DNA of 64,000 nt from Endozoicomonas sp. G2_2 (GCF_017744135.1 NZ_JAGHQU010000001.1:372001-436000); one strand, 5' to 3'; numbered from the stretch's first letter, positions 37,802 to 47,157 are shown. Made by a program: numbers and translations. Notes: generated from the letters alone by a model not told the origin.

Positions 37802-37972
37802 ATGGCCCGAATGCGCAAGAAGGCGGATCTGCCGTCGAAGACCTGTCTTTACTGCGAGCGACCGTTTTCCTGGCGGCGAAAGTGGGCGCGTGACTGGCCG
37901 CAGGTCCGGTTCTGCAGTCAAGCCTGCAAGCGGGCGTACAAGCGCGGTGGTAACCTCGACCCGGACGTATAA
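37802..37972 (+). CDS. DUF2256-family small zinc-ribbon-like protein
   Basis: 56 residues: starts MARMRKKADLPSKTC, with Cys15 and Cys18 (CLYC) and Cys38 and Cys42 (FCSQAC), an aromatic/basic middle (FSWRRKWARDW) and end KRGGNLDPDV. This is the DUF2256 pattern: a four-Cys zinc-binding miniature protein of unknown function, often near photolyase or small redox genes. It lies 26 bp before the alpha/beta hydrolase gene on the same strand. Its shortness means automatic callers may skip it. Confidence 0.85.
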   Translation: MARMRKKADLPSKTCLYCERPFSWRRKWARDWPQVRFCSQACKRAYKRGGNLDPDV

Positions 37973-37998
37973 AACCCGATAAAAAAGAGGAGAGTGCG

Positions 37999-38790
37999 AT
38001 GCCTGTCGCTGCGGTCAACGGTCAGGAACTGTATTACGAGGACAGCGGCGGGCACGGCCCCGTGATCGTGTTCTCGCACGGTCTGCTCATGGATCGCGAG
38101 ATGTTCGCGCCGCAGGTGGCGGCGCTGAGCGATCGGTATCGCTGCATCACGTGGGATGAGCGGGCGCATGGCGAAACCGCCGGCGATGAACCGCCCGCGC
38201 CGTTCAGCTACTACGACTCGGCCAACGATCTGGCGGCGCTCCTGGATCATCTGGGTATCGAGACGGCGATCCTGGCCGGCATGAGCCAGGGCGGGTTCCT
38301 GTCGCTGCGTTGCGCGTTGACCCACCCGCAGCGCGTGCGCGCGTTGATACTGCTCGACACCCAGGCCGGTCTCGAGAACCCGGACAACATGCCCGGCTAC
38401 GAGCAGATGATCGAGACCTGGGCCACGCACGGCCTGCCCGACGAGATCGCGGACACCATCGCCGGCATCATTCTCGGCGATGGCTGGTCAGGCACGGGCG
38501 CATGGCAGGACAAGTGGCGTGCCTGGCAGGCGCACAATCTCATCGCTGCGTTCCAGACACTGGTTTCGCGTGACGACATCACCGAACAACTGTCGCGCAT
38601 CTATCAGCCGTCTCTCGTGGTACACGGCGATGCCGACATGGCGATTCCCATGACACGCGCGGAACAGCTGGCGGACAACCTGCCGAACGCTGAGCTGGTG
38701 GTCGTACCCGGCGGTGGCCATGCCGCCAATCTCACCCATCCGGCGCCGGTCAACGCTGCGATCGAATCGTTTCTCGAGCGGCTCGGCTGA
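37999..38790 (+). CDS. Alpha/beta-fold hydrolase
   Basis: 263 residues with the full alpha/beta hydrolase pattern: oxyanion HGLLMDREMF after strand 3, nucleophile elbow GMSQGG (Ser about 97), an Asp in HGDADMAIP and the catalytic His in GGGHAANLTHP. AGAGGAGAG precedes the ATG. It resembles 3-oxoadipate enol-lactonase and non-haem haloperoxidase relatives, so esterase or lactonase activity is likely; the substrate is unknown. Confidence 0.87.
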   Translation: MPVAAVNGQELYYEDSGGHGPVIVFSHGLLMDREMFAPQVAALSDRYRCITWDERAHGETAGDEPPAPFSYYDSANDLAALLDHLGIETAILAGMSQGGFLSLRCALTHPQRVRALILLDTQAGLENPDNMPGYEQMIETWATHGLPDEIADTIAGIILGDGWSGTGAWQDKWRAWQAHNLIAAFQTLVSRDDITEQLSRIYQPSLVVHGDADMAIPMTRAEQLADNLPNAELVVVPGGGHAANLTHPAPVNAAIESFLERLG

Positions 38791-38852
38791 GCGGTGCATC
38801 ATCCACGGCAGGCAAACACGCGCTGCGTGTCCCTGCGTTATCAGGATCTGTC

Positions 38853-39797
38853 ATGACACTCGATCCCCAGGCCGCGCGTGTACTGGAAGCGGCCGAACAG
38901 AGCGGTCTGCCGCCGTTGGAGACGCTGCCGCCCGCCGAGGCACGTCGCCAGTACGAGAAAGGCGCCGTGATCGTGGGCGGCCAGCCGCCGGCGGTTTTTT
39001 CCGTGCGCGATATCGAAGCGCCCGGGCCGCTCGGCGCGATCCCGCTGCGCGTCTACGTGCCTCGTGATCCGGGTGACGAGGCATTGCCCTTGCTGATCTA
39101 TATCCACGGTGGGGGCTATGTCATCGGCAGTCGTGACAGCCACGATGTGCCGTGTCGTTATCTGGCGCTCGGCGGCGACTGTATCGTGGTATCGGTCGAC
39201 TATCGCATGGCGCCCGAGCATCCCTACCCGCAGCCGGTCGACGACTGCTGGGCGGCGGTGAACTGGATAGCGGAAAACGCAGTCTCGCTCGGTGCGCGCG
39301 CCGACCGCATCGCGATTGGCGGCGACAGCGCTGGCGGCAATCTGGCCACCGTCATGTGCCTGAAAGCCCGAGACGCGGGCGGGCCTGCGTTCGTCTACCA
39401 GCTGCTCATCTATCCGGGCACCGACAAGAGCCGCAGCCATGCGTCGCATGCCGAATTGGCCGAAGGTTACCGGCTCACGCGTTCGTTGCTGGCCTGGTTC
39501 ATGGCGTATTACTTCAGCGGGGAGCCGGCCGATCCGGATGATCCATACGCCTCGCCGCTACATGCCAAGGATCTGTCCGGGCTGCCGCCTGCGCTGGTGG
39601 TTTCGGCCGGCTACGATCCGCTGCGTGACGAAGACATCGCCTATCACGAAAAGCTGCTGTCACACGGCACCGAATCCGAGCATCTGCATTATCCGGGCAT
39701 GATTCACGGCTTCATCAATATGCCGGGGGTGCTCGACGTGGCCCGCGAGTGCCTTGATGAATGCGGTCATCGTCTTCGGCGGGTGTTTGCTGAGTAG
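38853..39797 (+). CDS. Alpha/beta hydrolase, HSL/acetyl-esterase type
   Basis: 314 residues of the hormone-sensitive-lipase family: oxyanion motif YIHGGGYVIGS, nucleophile GGDSAGGNLA, catalytic Asp in AGYDPLRDED and His in PGMIHGFINM. An N-terminal cap region precedes the HGGG. It hydrolyses short-chain esters in the cytoplasm. It is the last plus-strand gene before the non-coding repeat element. Confidence 0.9.
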   Translation: MTLDPQAARVLEAAEQSGLPPLETLPPAEARRQYEKGAVIVGGQPPAVFSVRDIEAPGPLGAIPLRVYVPRDPGDEALPLLIYIHGGGYVIGSRDSHDVPCRYLALGGDCIVVSVDYRMAPEHPYPQPVDDCWAAVNWIAENAVSLGARADRIAIGGDSAGGNLATVMCLKARDAGGPAFVYQLLIYPGTDKSRSHASHAELAEGYRLTRSLLAWFMAYYFSGEPADPDDPYASPLHAKDLSGLPPALVVSAGYDPLRDEDIAYHEKLLSHGTESEHLHYPGMIHGFINMPGVLDVARECLDECGHRLRRVFAE

Positions 39798-39868
39798 ACT
39801 CGAGAGCTTGAAGTTTTGAATCAACGTTTGGGGTGAATTTTCGCTTGGGGTTTCGCGCTGCTGCGCGA

Positions 39869-39902
39869 CTTACTTTCTTTTGCTTGTCCAAAAGAAAGTA
39901 AG
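39869..39902. repeat. Left-end hairpin of the element
   Basis: Perfect 14-bp stem CTTACTTTCTTTTG / CAAAAGAAAGTAAG around loop CTTGTC. Confidence 0.85.
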
Positions 39903-40389
39903 CAAACAAAAAGACACCCTGTCTTGCGTCGATGCTGCGCATCGATGCCCTGCGCGGCTCCGTCCGCAAGCGGGCCAGCCGGAAACTCGCTGCGCTCAGA
40001 CATCCGGCTGTCTTAATCCGCTTGCGGCCTCCACTGCTCGGCGCTACGCCCAAGGGACCCAATACAGACAAGCTCGCTGTCGCTCGCTCAAGGTCGCGCT
40101 TCTTTATGTCGAATTATGCGTTCGCCTAATTCGACAAGAACGGAGCCGGAGGCTACGTGGCCACTAGCCAGGTTAAGTAACTCTCTCTGTAGGCCTGACG
40201 TTTGTATTCGGACCCGTTGCACGGCGACGCAGACACGGAGTGGCGACGGGTGTCCGGCGCACTGCGCCGGTGCGTACAGCATGTCTGAGGATCGCCAAAG
40301 CGATCCGAGTTCTGTACGCATCCCGTCGCCGCTGCGTGTCGGAGTGAACCGGCGCAGCCGGCGCTGTGCCCGGGTGTCCTTTTCCTTTG

Positions 40390-40423
40390 CTTACTTTCTT
40401 TTGGACAAGCAAAAGAAAGTGAG
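40390..40423. repeat. Right-end hairpin of the element
   Basis: The same 14-bp stem with one mismatch around loop GACAAG, which is the reverse complement of the left loop; this is therefore the inverted copy. Confidence 0.85.
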
Positions 40424-40560
40424 TCGCACTGCAGTGCGAAACCGTAGGTCCGACAAACTCGTGAGTGGAGCCCGCCTATAAAAGGGGACATTAACGACTA
40501 CGGACCGCCACCGTTCGGCTTCATCGCGTGAACTGTTTTACTGCCATTTCCTGGCGAGCG

Positions 40561-40592
40561 AAAAAAGCCCCGATTCGTCGCCGAACCGGGGC
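40561..40592 (-). terminator. Terminator of the class II aldolase gene
   Basis: On the minus strand GCCCCGGTTCG-type stem pairs with CGAATCGGGGC, followed by TTTTTT. Confidence 0.85.
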
Positions 40593-40623
40593 GTGCGCTG
40601 TCCCACACCGTGGTGCCGAGCAA

Positions 40624-41382
40624 TCAGGTCGCGTAGTCGCTACCCATGCGCTCGAGCTTGCGGATGAGGGCCGGCCAGGCCAGCTTGTGGGCCGCGCCCA
40701 GGCTCTGGGCCTGATCGGCCGTGGTATCCAGTGCCTGCTGAGACGGCACATGACCGGCGCCCATGGCCAGGGTGCGCACCTGAATCTGACAGGCCTTCAT
40801 CAAGAAATACATGTAGATGAAGGCTTCGCCGACGTTCTTGCCCACGGTGAGCGTGCCGTGGTTGCGCAGCAGCATGATGTCGTGATCGCCGAGATCGGCG
40901 ACCAGGCGCTCGCGCTCGTCGAGGTTGAGCGCCACGCCCTCATATTCATGAAAAGTGATATGCGGAATACACAGCATCGCGGTCTGGCTCAACGGCAGCA
41001 GGCCGTCGGGGTGTGCGCTCACGGCAACGCCGTCGGCCGCATGCAGATGCAATACCGCGCCGGCTTCCTCGCGGGCCATGTGCACGGCACTGTGAATGGT
41101 AAAGCCGGCGGGATTGACGCGGTTGGTCGCGCCCGGGTCGACGATCTGGCCGTCCTCATCGACCTTGACCAGCGAAGAGGCGGTGATTTCGTCGAACAGC
41201 CAACCGTAGGGGTTGATCAGAAAATGGTGTTCCGGTCCGGGCACGCGCGCGGACAAATGGGTGAACACCAGGTCATCCCAGCCATAGAGAGAGACGAGGC
41301 GATAAGCTGCGGCTAGATCCTTGCGGACCTCCCACTCGGCTTCGGACATCGTGGCGGAACGATCGGTTGCGGCAGTCGCCAT
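40624..41382 (-). CDS. Class II aldolase/adducin family protein
   Basis: 252 residues. Conserved elements are HLSARVPGPEHHFLINPYG near the N-terminus, the zinc histidines of AVLHLHAADG (about 115-120) and NHGTLTVG, the third metal His region. The start has a strong AAGGAGG. Family members cleave or decarboxylate phospho-sugar acids, but many in this adducin-like branch have unknown substrates. It is a single-gene unit, divergent from the thiolase operon and closed by its own terminator. Confidence 0.87.
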   Translation of the reverse strand: MATAATDRSATMSEAEWEVRKDLAAAYRLVSLYGWDDLVFTHLSARVPGPEHHFLINPYGWLFDEITASSLVKVDEDGQIVDPGATNRVNPAGFTIHSAVHMAREEAGAVLHLHAADGVAVSAHPDGLLPLSQTAMLCIPHITFHEYEGVALNLDERERLVADLGDHDIMLLRNHGTLTVGKNVGEAFIYMYFLMKACQIQVRTLAMGAGHVPSQQALDTTADQAQSLGAAHKLAWPALIRKLERMGSDYAT

Positions 41383-41838
41383 GGCTACTCCTCCTTGGGG
41401 CGAACGATTGATTATCTGTGGAATTCAATTTCGTTGTGCAAGCAAATTAGACCCTGGCCGGGTTCGGGTCAATTCATCGCCGGGCGCGTCGCGCAGGCAC
41501 CGCCGCGTGTTTGCTGCGACCCGGTTCGAATCCCGGCAGACTTAAGATCTAAGGTCGATAAAACACGGGCACGATGCTGCATTGCGGCATGCGCGACCCG
41601 CGCCAGGCAAGGAACGTACTGTGGTTGCGTTGGCCCGGGTCACCGCCTATTCTTGCCCGCAGATTTTTAAAACAGTATTTCGTTTGTCGCGCGAGTGCGG
41701 GGATAACGCCCAGCCGGCAGGCGAAACTCGAGGTGCGGATCGGAACGGCAGGCGGTGCGGCGCAGTCCAAATGACAGCGTTGCCGCGCGCGATCGGATCG
41801 GGCGTGACCCCGAATGCTGCGACCCCGATGGAGATTTC
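41383..41838. other. 456-bp divergent regulatory region
   Basis: It lies between the aldolase gene (-) and the thiolase gene (+) and contains operator copy E at 41668-41682. A possible minus-strand promoter (TTGCAC-N17-CAGATA) lies near the aldolase end. No gene seen. Confidence 0.5.
41668..41682. promoter_or_regulatory. Copy E of the repeated operator
   Basis: TAAAACAGTATTTCG, weaker symmetry (A for G at both inner positions), like the ETF-QO copy. It is 157 bp upstream of the thiolase start. Confidence 0.42.
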
Positions 41839-43047
41839 ATGCTGGATGCCTATATCTACGACGGCCTGCGGACCGCTTTCGGCCGCCATGGCGGCGTGCT
41901 TGCGCCGGTACGTCCCGATGACATGCTCGCCGCAGTCATCCGCACGCTGGTCGAGCGCAACGCGTTCGACGCCGCCGATTACGAGGATGTGATCGCCGGC
42001 TGTACCAACCAGGCGGGCGAGGATGCGCGCAATGTCGCGCGCCACGCCGGCCTGCTGGCCGGGCTGCCGGTCTCGGTGGCGGGTCAGACCGTCAATCGAC
42101 TGTGCGGCAGCGGCCTGGCCGCGACCGTCGACGCGGCGCGCGCGGTCACGGTCGACGAGGGCGCGCTGGTGATCGCCGGCGGTGTCGAATCCATGAGCCG
42201 CGCGCCTTTCGTGATGGCCAAGGCCGATAAGGCGTATTCGCGCAATGTTTCGGTGTTCGATTCGACCATCGGCGCGCGTTTTCCCAACCCGAAGGTGCTC
42301 GAGCAGTATGGTGCCGACGCCATGCCCGAGACCGCCCAGAACGTGGCCGATGATTTCGGCATCAGCCGCGAGGCCGCCGATGCCTATGCCGCCCAGTCGC
42401 AGGCGCGCTACGAGGCCGCGCGGGCCGACGGTTTCTTCGACGACGAGATCACGCCGATCGAGGTGCCGCAGGGTCGCAAGCAACCGCTCGTGTCGGTGGA
42501 TGCCGACGAACATCCGCGCCCGACCAGCACCGTCGACAAGCTCGCCCAGCTGCCGCCGATCGTGCGTAACGGCATCATCACCGCGGGCAACGCATCGGGC
42601 GTGAACGACGGCGCCGGCGCGCTGATCATCGGTTCGAAAAAGGCCGGCGAGGCCGCCGGGGTCGCGCCACGAGCGCGTATCCTGGCTGGCGGCGTGATGG
42701 GCGTGCCGCCGCGGGTGATGGGCCTGGGTCCGGTCGGCGCCTGTCGGAAGGTGCTCGATCGCGCCGGGCTGACGCTGGATGACATGGACGTGATCGAGAT
42801 CAACGAGGCGTTCGCGGCCCAGGTGCTGGGCTGCTGTCACGAACTCGGCCTGAAGGGCGACGATGCGCGTCTCAACCCGAACGGCGGCGCGATCGCGGTC
42901 GGTCACCCGCTGGGCGCCTCGGGCGCGCGGCTGGCACTGACCGGCCTGCGTCAGCTGGAACGTATCAATGGACGCTACGCGCTGATCAGCCTGTGCATCG
43001 GCATCGGGCAGGGCGTGGCCATGCTTATCGAGAGGACACCGGAATGA
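41839..43047 (+). CDS. Acetyl-CoA acyltransferase (3-oxoadipyl-CoA-thiolase type)
   Basis: 402 residues from the ATG at 41839 with GGAG upstream; a longer frame to 41755 has no support. Catalytic residues are Cys89 in NRLCGSGL, His356 in [12 protein letters not shown] and Cys386 in SLCIGIGQG. The stretch [18 protein letters not shown] followed by IGARFPNP and [12 protein letters not shown] is characteristic of PcaF/PaaJ-like thiolases, which cleave 3-oxoadipyl-CoA, though related enzymes act in general beta-oxidation. It overlaps the glutaryl-CoA dehydrogenase gene by 4 bp (ATGA). Confidence 0.93.
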   Translation: MLDAYIYDGLRTAFGRHGGVLAPVRPDDMLAAVIRTLVERNAFDAADYEDVIAGCTNQAGEDARNVARHAGLLAGLPVSVAGQTVNRLCGSGLAATVDAARAVTVDEGALVIAGGVESMSRAPFVMAKADKAYSRNVSVFDSTIGARFPNPKVLEQYGADAMPETAQNVADDFGISREAADAYAAQSQARYEAARADGFFDDEITPIEVPQGRKQPLVSVDADEHPRPTSTVDKLAQLPPIVRNGIITAGNASGVNDGAGALIIGSKKAGEAAGVAPRARILAGGVMGVPPRVMGLGPVGACRKVLDRAGLTLDDMDVIEINEAFAAQVLGCCHELGLKGDDARLNPNGGAIAVGHPLGASGARLALTGLRQLERINGRYALISLCIGIGQGVAMLIERTPE

Positions 43048-44210
43048 TCGACTTCTCCTGGTCGGATGCGCTGAACCTGGACGGACAGCTCACCGAAGAC
43101 GAACGCATGATTCGCGATGCGGGTCACGACTACTGCCAGAACAGCCTCATGCCGCGCGTGCTCGAGGCCAATCGCCACGAGATCTTTCATCGCGAGATCA
43201 TGACCGAGCTCGGCGAGCTGGGCATGCTCGGCGCGACGATCCCGGAAGAATACGGCGGCGCCGGACTCAACCATGTCTGCTACGGCCTGCTTGCGCGCGA
43301 GGTCGAGTCGGTGGATTCGGGCTACCGCTCGGCGATGAGCGTACAGTCCTCGCTGGTCATGTTTCCGATCTACACCTTCGGCAGCGAAGCAGTGCGCAAG
43401 AAGTACCTGCCCAAGCTCGCCAGCGGGGAATGGGTCGGCTGTTTCGGCCTCACCGAGCCGGACCACGGTTCCGATCCGGGTTCGATGAGCACCAAGGCCA
43501 AGAAGGTCGACGGTGGCTACGTGCTCAACGGCGCCAAGACCTGGATCACCAATTCGCCGATCGCCGATGTGGCCGTCGTCTGGGCCAACCTGGACGGCAA
43601 GATCAACGGCTTCGTAATCGAACGCGATTTCGGCGGCATGGAGACGCCAAAGCTCGAAGGCAAGTTCTCGCTGCGCGCATCGGCCACCGGCCAGATCATG
43701 CTCGACGACTGCTTCGTGCCCGAAGAAAACCGCCTCGACGTGGAAGGCCTCAAGGGGCCGTTCTCCTGTCTCAACAAGGCGCGCTACGGCATCTCCTGGG
43801 GCGCCATGGGTGCTGCGGAGTTCTGTTGGCAGGCAGCCCGCGAATACACGCTCGAACGCAAGCAGTTCAAGCGTCCGCTCGCCGCGACCCAGCTGATCCA
43901 GAAAAAGCTTGCCGACATGCAGACCGAGATCACGCTCGGCCTGCAGGGCAGCCTGCGCCTTGGCCGTCTCATGGACGAGGGCAACTGGGCGCCTGAAATG
44001 GTCTCGCTGATGAAACGCAACAACTGCGGCAAGGCGCTGGATATCGCCCGGCAGGCGCGTGACATGCACGGTGGCAACGGCATTTCCGACGAGTACCACG
44101 TGATCCGCCACGTGATGAACCTGGAAGCCGTAAACACTTACGAAGGGACCCACGACGTGCACGCGCTGATCCTCGGCCGGGCGCAGACGGGAATCCAGGC
44201 CTTCGGCTAG
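43044..44210 (+). CDS. gcdH: Glutaryl-CoA dehydrogenase
   Basis: 388 residues from the ATG in the thiolase stop. Hallmarks are [17 protein letters not shown], the glutaryl-carboxylate-binding Arg region shared with human [19 protein letters not shown] for FAD, and the catalytic Glu367 in [15 protein letters not shown]. It oxidises and decarboxylates glutaryl-CoA to crotonyl-CoA, giving electrons to ETF. With the thiolase it would finish odd-chain dicarboxylate, lysine or aromatic catabolism. Confidence 0.95.
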   Translation: MIDFSWSDALNLDGQLTEDERMIRDAGHDYCQNSLMPRVLEANRHEIFHREIMTELGELGMLGATIPEEYGGAGLNHVCYGLLAREVESVDSGYRSAMSVQSSLVMFPIYTFGSEAVRKKYLPKLASGEWVGCFGLTEPDHGSDPGSMSTKAKKVDGGYVLNGAKTWITNSPIADVAVVWANLDGKINGFVIERDFGGMETPKLEGKFSLRASATGQIMLDDCFVPEENRLDVEGLKGPFSCLNKARYGISWGAMGAAEFCWQAAREYTLERKQFKRPLAATQLIQKKLADMQTEITLGLQGSLRLGRLMDEGNWAPEMVSLMKRNNCGKALDIARQARDMHGGNGISDEYHVIRHVMNLEAVNTYEGTHDVHALILGRAQTGIQAFG

Positions 44211-44236
44211 CGTTCGCCCACGCGTGCCCGGTGCCA

Positions 44237-44270
44237 AGCCCGCTCGACGGTTTGTCGGGCGGGCTTTTTT
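44237..44270 (+). terminator. Terminator of the thiolase-gcdH operon
   Basis: AGCCCGCTCGAC-GGTTT-GTCGGGCGGGCT stem followed by TTTTT. Confidence 0.92.
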
Positions 44271-44393
44271 ATGGTCGAGCCGCGGCCGGGTGGCTGCGAT
44301 TATTCACGCGCGATTAAGCGCTCCTGCGCTCCAATTCGCTTACGAACTGGCGCGCAGCGACCGTGTCTGCGCAGGATCGACGGGAGAGAAACA

Positions 44394-44702
44394 ATGAAAA
44401 ATCGCACACTCGGACACATCTGCATGGCCGGCGCGCTGGCGCTGAGCATGAGCATGCCGGCGATGGCTCTGGACGACGACACGGTCGACGCAGCCGTCGG
44501 CGGTGGTCTTGGCGGCGCGGCCGGTGCCGCCATCGGCAATGAAGTCGGTGGGCGTACCGGTGCCGTGCTGGGTGGCGCCGCCGGCGCCGCGGGCGGAGCC
44601 GCCATCACCACCGACGACGATGACCACGACCACCATGGTCGGCACGACTATCACGGTGGTGGCCATTGCCCGCCGGGTCAGGCTAAGAAAGGGCGCTGCT
44701 GA
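44394..44702 (+). CDS. Small exported glycine-zipper, His-rich protein
   Basis: 102 residues from the ATG at 44394 (GGGAGAG upstream). The signal peptide is cleaved near MAL-DDD. The mature part has a glycine-zipper hairpin, GGGLGGAAGAAIGNEVGGR and GAVLGGAAGAAGGAA, then an Asp/His-rich tail (DDDDHDHHGRHDYHGGGH) that could bind metal. The whole plan is repeated by the protein at 50869. Similar proteins are often annotated as glycine-zipper 2TM envelope proteins of unknown function. Confidence 0.75.
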   Translation: MKNRTLGHICMAGALALSMSMPAMALDDDTVDAAVGGGLGGAAGAAIGNEVGGRTGAVLGGAAGAAGGAAITTDDDDHDHHGRHDYHGGGHCPPGQAKKGRC

Positions 44703-44716
44703 GGCAAACTGCATTC

Positions 44717-44743
44717 GCCCGGCCGCCGGGGCCGCGGCCGGGC
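44717..44743. terminator. GC-rich hairpin between convergent genes
   Basis: GCCCGGCCG / CGGCCGGGC stem followed by CTGTTCTT; probable weak terminator. Confidence 0.5.
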
Positions 44744-44749
44744 CTGTTC

Positions 44750-45382
44750 TTACAGCTGGTTCTCGAGCCAGCGCTGCAGATGATGGCGTGCGCGGCGTTT
44801 GGCCATGCGCTTGGTGGTCGTGGCTACCGGGCGCATCAACTCGTTGTCGTCGCCGCGAACGATGAATTTGCGCTGTGCGCCGACCACGCCGCCTTCCGGG
44901 CCGTAACTGGCGATCGCGGTGATCTTGAAGTTCTCGACCTCGAGCGAGCGGATCGGCTTCTTGTCGTCGTGGTCGAGATTCTTGTGGCGCTTGCCGGTTT
45001 GCCGGATCAGCGAACGAAAGGTGCCCAGGTTGATCTGCTCACCCGCGCGTAGCGGCCCCTGGCGGGTGACTTCCTGCGGATGATCCTCGCTGTCGCTGGG
45101 TTGGGCGGTGTCGAAATCGGTGATCGATTCCGTGTACTCGCCACTCTGCGTGCGAATCGTCATTAGCAGGCTGTGTATGTAGATCGGCTCCTGGCTCATG
45201 TTGCTGATCAGGCACACGGAGTCGACCTGCTGGCCCCAGCCCTGATTGATCAGGATGCGGGCCTTGCGTTGTCGTTTGAATCCGGAAAACAGCAGGTGCG
45301 CGTAGAAGAGCCAGACGGCAAGCGTGCCGAGACTGGCGAAAAACGATAGCGCCTGCGCGTTCTGGTTAATCCACTGCCACAT
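44750..45382 (-). CDS. Single-pass membrane protein of unknown function
   Basis: 210 residues from the ATG at 45382; a longer frame reaches 45475 but neither start has a good ribosome site. One membrane segment near the N-terminus (ALSFFASLGTLAVWLFYAHLL) is followed by basic FKRQRKAR and a mostly beta-like soluble domain with VDSVCLISNMSQEPIYIHS. The C-terminus is basic (TTKRMAKRRARHHLQRWLE). I recognise no family. It is convergent with the gene at 44394. Confidence 0.65.
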   Translation of the reverse strand: MWQWINQNAQALSFFASLGTLAVWLFYAHLLFSGFKRQRKARILINQGWGQQVDSVCLISNMSQEPIYIHSLLMTIRTQSGEYTESITDFDTAQPSDSEDHPQEVTRQGPLRAGEQINLGTFRSLIRQTGKRHKNLDHDDKKPIRSLEVENFKITAIASYGPEGGVVGAQRKFIVRGDDNELMRPVATTTKRMAKRRARHHLQRWLENQL

Positions 45383-45496
45383 AGCGGTTCGGTTGCTGCA
45401 TTGGAGAGGCGCGAAAGTCTGCGTAATTCGGTATTGCGGCACCATGGGTACATTCACCGAGCGCGCGCGCAGCACTGACTGCGTCTAGAGGTAGGC

Positions 45497-45946
45497 TCAG
45501 CCGAGTGTATTGGCGAGTTCCATAATTCGCTGGCGCAGTTCCATGGCGTCCGGTCGAGTAAGCTCGATCTGGCAGAGCATGGAATCCGAAACTTCGTTGG
45601 CCTTGGTGCGCAGGTTACGGCCCTCGTCGGTCAGCGAGATCAGCACGCGACGTTCGTCCTCGCTGTCGCGTTCGCGCAGCACCAGGCCGGATTTTTCCAT
45701 GCGCTTGAGCAGGGGCGTCAACGTGCCGCTGTCCAGGTGCAGCTGCTGACCCAGGCCGCCCACGGAGCGCGGCGCGGACTCCCAGAGCACGAGCATCACG
45801 AGATACTGCACATAGGTCAGCCCCAGTGGTTCTAGCAGTGGCCGATAGGCGCGAATGATTCGATGTGTTGCCGTGTAAAGCGCGAAGCACAATTGCTCGT
45901 GCAGTACCGGCAGGCTTTCGGTTTCACGTTCTGGGGAGACGCCCAT
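45497..45946 (-). CDS. MarR-family regulator, OhrR-like peroxide sensor
   Basis: 149 residues from the ATG at 45946; a TTG 18 bp earlier is an alternative. The N-terminal helix carries the OhrR-type sensing cysteine, Cys20 in LHEQLCFALY, followed by LGLTYVQYLVMLVLWE. The winged helix is LHLDSGTLTPLLKRME with wing RDSEDERRVLISLT. OhrR proteins repress peroxide-reductase genes until the Cys is oxidised by organic hydroperoxides. No ohr gene is adjacent; an OsmC-family gene lies at 62.5 kb. A palindrome lies upstream (46024-46037). Confidence 0.85.
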   Translation of the reverse strand: MGVSPERETESLPVLHEQLCFALYTATHRIIRAYRPLLEPLGLTYVQYLVMLVLWESAPRSVGGLGQQLHLDSGTLTPLLKRMEKSGLVLRERDSEDERRVLISLTDEGRNLRTKANEVSDSMLCQIELTRPDAMELRQRIMELANTLG

Positions 45947-46023
45947 ACGGTCGGGTCCGGTCAAATGTGCTGAATGGCATTGTGACGCTTTTAGGTCTTG
46001 AGCGCGAACCGAAAATGCAATTC

Positions 46024-46037
46024 GGGATTTAAATCCC
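46024..46037. promoter_or_regulatory. Perfect 14-bp palindrome upstream of the OhrR-like gene
   Basis: GGGATTTAAATCCC, AT-rich centre, about 78 bp upstream of the start. MarR-family proteins bind such palindromes, so it may be the autoregulatory operator. Confidence 0.45.
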
Positions 46038-46092
46038 TAAACTCGCGGCCGGGTTGGCGAATATTCAATAGTCTGGCGCCGGGACACTGTCA

Positions 46093-47082
46093 TTACCTCA
46101 TGGCCTGCGCGACGAGTTCGTAACTTTGCAGTCGCTTCGCCGGATCGTGGATGTTCGACACGATCATTATTTCGTCGGGTTCGCCGTCGGCGAAAAGCGC
46201 ATGAAGCTGATCGCGAACGGTTTCCGGGCTGCCGATGACGTGGCGGTCGCGGTTTTCAAGAATCGCGCTGCGTTCCATGTCGGTGTATTCGTAGGCCAGC
46301 GCTTCTTCTGGCGAAGGCAGCGGCGAGAATTCGCCCTTGCGCAGCCTCAGCCACATCAGGTCCACCGTCGAAGCGAGATATTCCGCTTCCTCGTCGGTCG
46401 GTGCGCAGATCACCGATACGCCGAGGATGGCGTGCGGCTCGGGGAATGCCGGCGAGGGTGAGAACGCACCGCGATAGCGCCGTAGCGCAGGTTCGGCCGG
46501 TACCGGGCTGAAATGGCTGGCGAAGCTGTAGCCCATGCCGGCCGCGCCGGCGACATGCGCGCTGGCGCCGCTCGATCCGAGTATCCATATCGGCGGTAGG
46601 GCCACGTCGCTGGGGCTTACCGTGACACCGTGATACGGGTGGCCGCGCCGCAAGGTGCCGCGCGACAGCGCCAGCATTTCGTTGAGCAGATCGGCGAACT
46701 GTTCGCCGGAAGCCGCGCGCAGAGCGCGGCTGGCGCGTGCGTCGGAACCCGGCGCCCGACCGAGCCCGAGGTCGATGCGCTCCGGATAGAGCGCTTCCAG
46801 CGTCTGGAAGATTTCGGCGACGCGCAAGGGCACGTGGTTCGGCAGCATGATGCCGCCCGAGCCGACGCGGATGCGTTCCGTGAGAGCCGCGGCGCGCGAC
46901 AGCAGCACCTCGGGTGCCGAACTGGCGATGCTCGGCATGCTGTGGTGCTCGGAAATCCAGTAGCGCTTGTAACCGCAACGCTCGGCAGTACGCGCGAGGT
47001 CGATACTCGCACGCACGGCCTGGGATGCGTCCGTGCCGCTGGGCACCGGAACCAGATCGAGTACGGAAAGGTCTGCCTTCAT
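46093..47082 (-). CDS. Luciferase-like (LLM class) flavin-dependent monooxygenase, YhbW-like
   Basis: 329 residues of the bacterial-luciferase TIM-barrel family. Typical stretches are [37 protein letters not shown] and [17 protein letters not shown], with [19 protein letters not shown] contacting flavin phosphate. It would use reduced FMN to oxygenate an unknown organic substrate. It is on the same strand as, and upstream of, the OhrR-like gene, with 146 bp between. Confidence 0.88.
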   Translation of the reverse strand: MKADLSVLDLVPVPSGTDASQAVRASIDLARTAERCGYKRYWISEHHSMPSIASSAPEVLLSRAAALTERIRVGSGGIMLPNHVPLRVAEIFQTLEALYPERIDLGLGRAPGSDARASRALRAASGEQFADLLNEMLALSRGTLRRGHPYHGVTVSPSDVALPPIWILGSSGASAHVAGAAGMGYSFASHFSPVPAEPALRRYRGAFSPSPAFPEPHAILGVSVICAPTDEEAEYLASTVDLMWLRLRKGEFSPLPSPEEALAYEYTDMERSAILENRDRHVIGSPETVRDQLHALFADGEPDEIMIVSNIHDPAKRLQSYELVAQAMR

Positions 47083-47157
47083 ATGCCTTGGCTGCCGAGT
47101 TGCGCGTCGTGCCTGCCCATACGATGGGCACGAATGACGTGTTTTACAGCCCGCGGC

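Larger units (their letters stand above)
39849..40443. repeat. Non-coding element with about 71-bp terminal inverted repeats
   Basis: About 595 bp between two convergent genes. The left end (39849-39919) and right end (40372-40443) are near-identical inverted copies, from GGTTTCGC to GACACCC, with only a few mismatches. Each end contains its own hairpin. The interior carries further perfect stems: TGTCGAATTA/TAATTCGACA at 40107-40136, and a nested structure at 40242-40330. No transposase frame is present and I saw no target-site duplication. It looks like a MITE-like or REP-like interspersed repeat, and it may terminate transcription from both sides. Confidence 0.7.

Noticed and set aside
39869-40423. 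CRISPR array
   Set aside because: Only two inverted hairpin copies, no regularly spaced direct repeats and no cas genes in the window.
39821-40491. Several short frames inside the inverted-repeat element
   Set aside because: They run through the hairpins on both strands, have low-complexity content and no ribosome sites; they look like by-products of the repeat.
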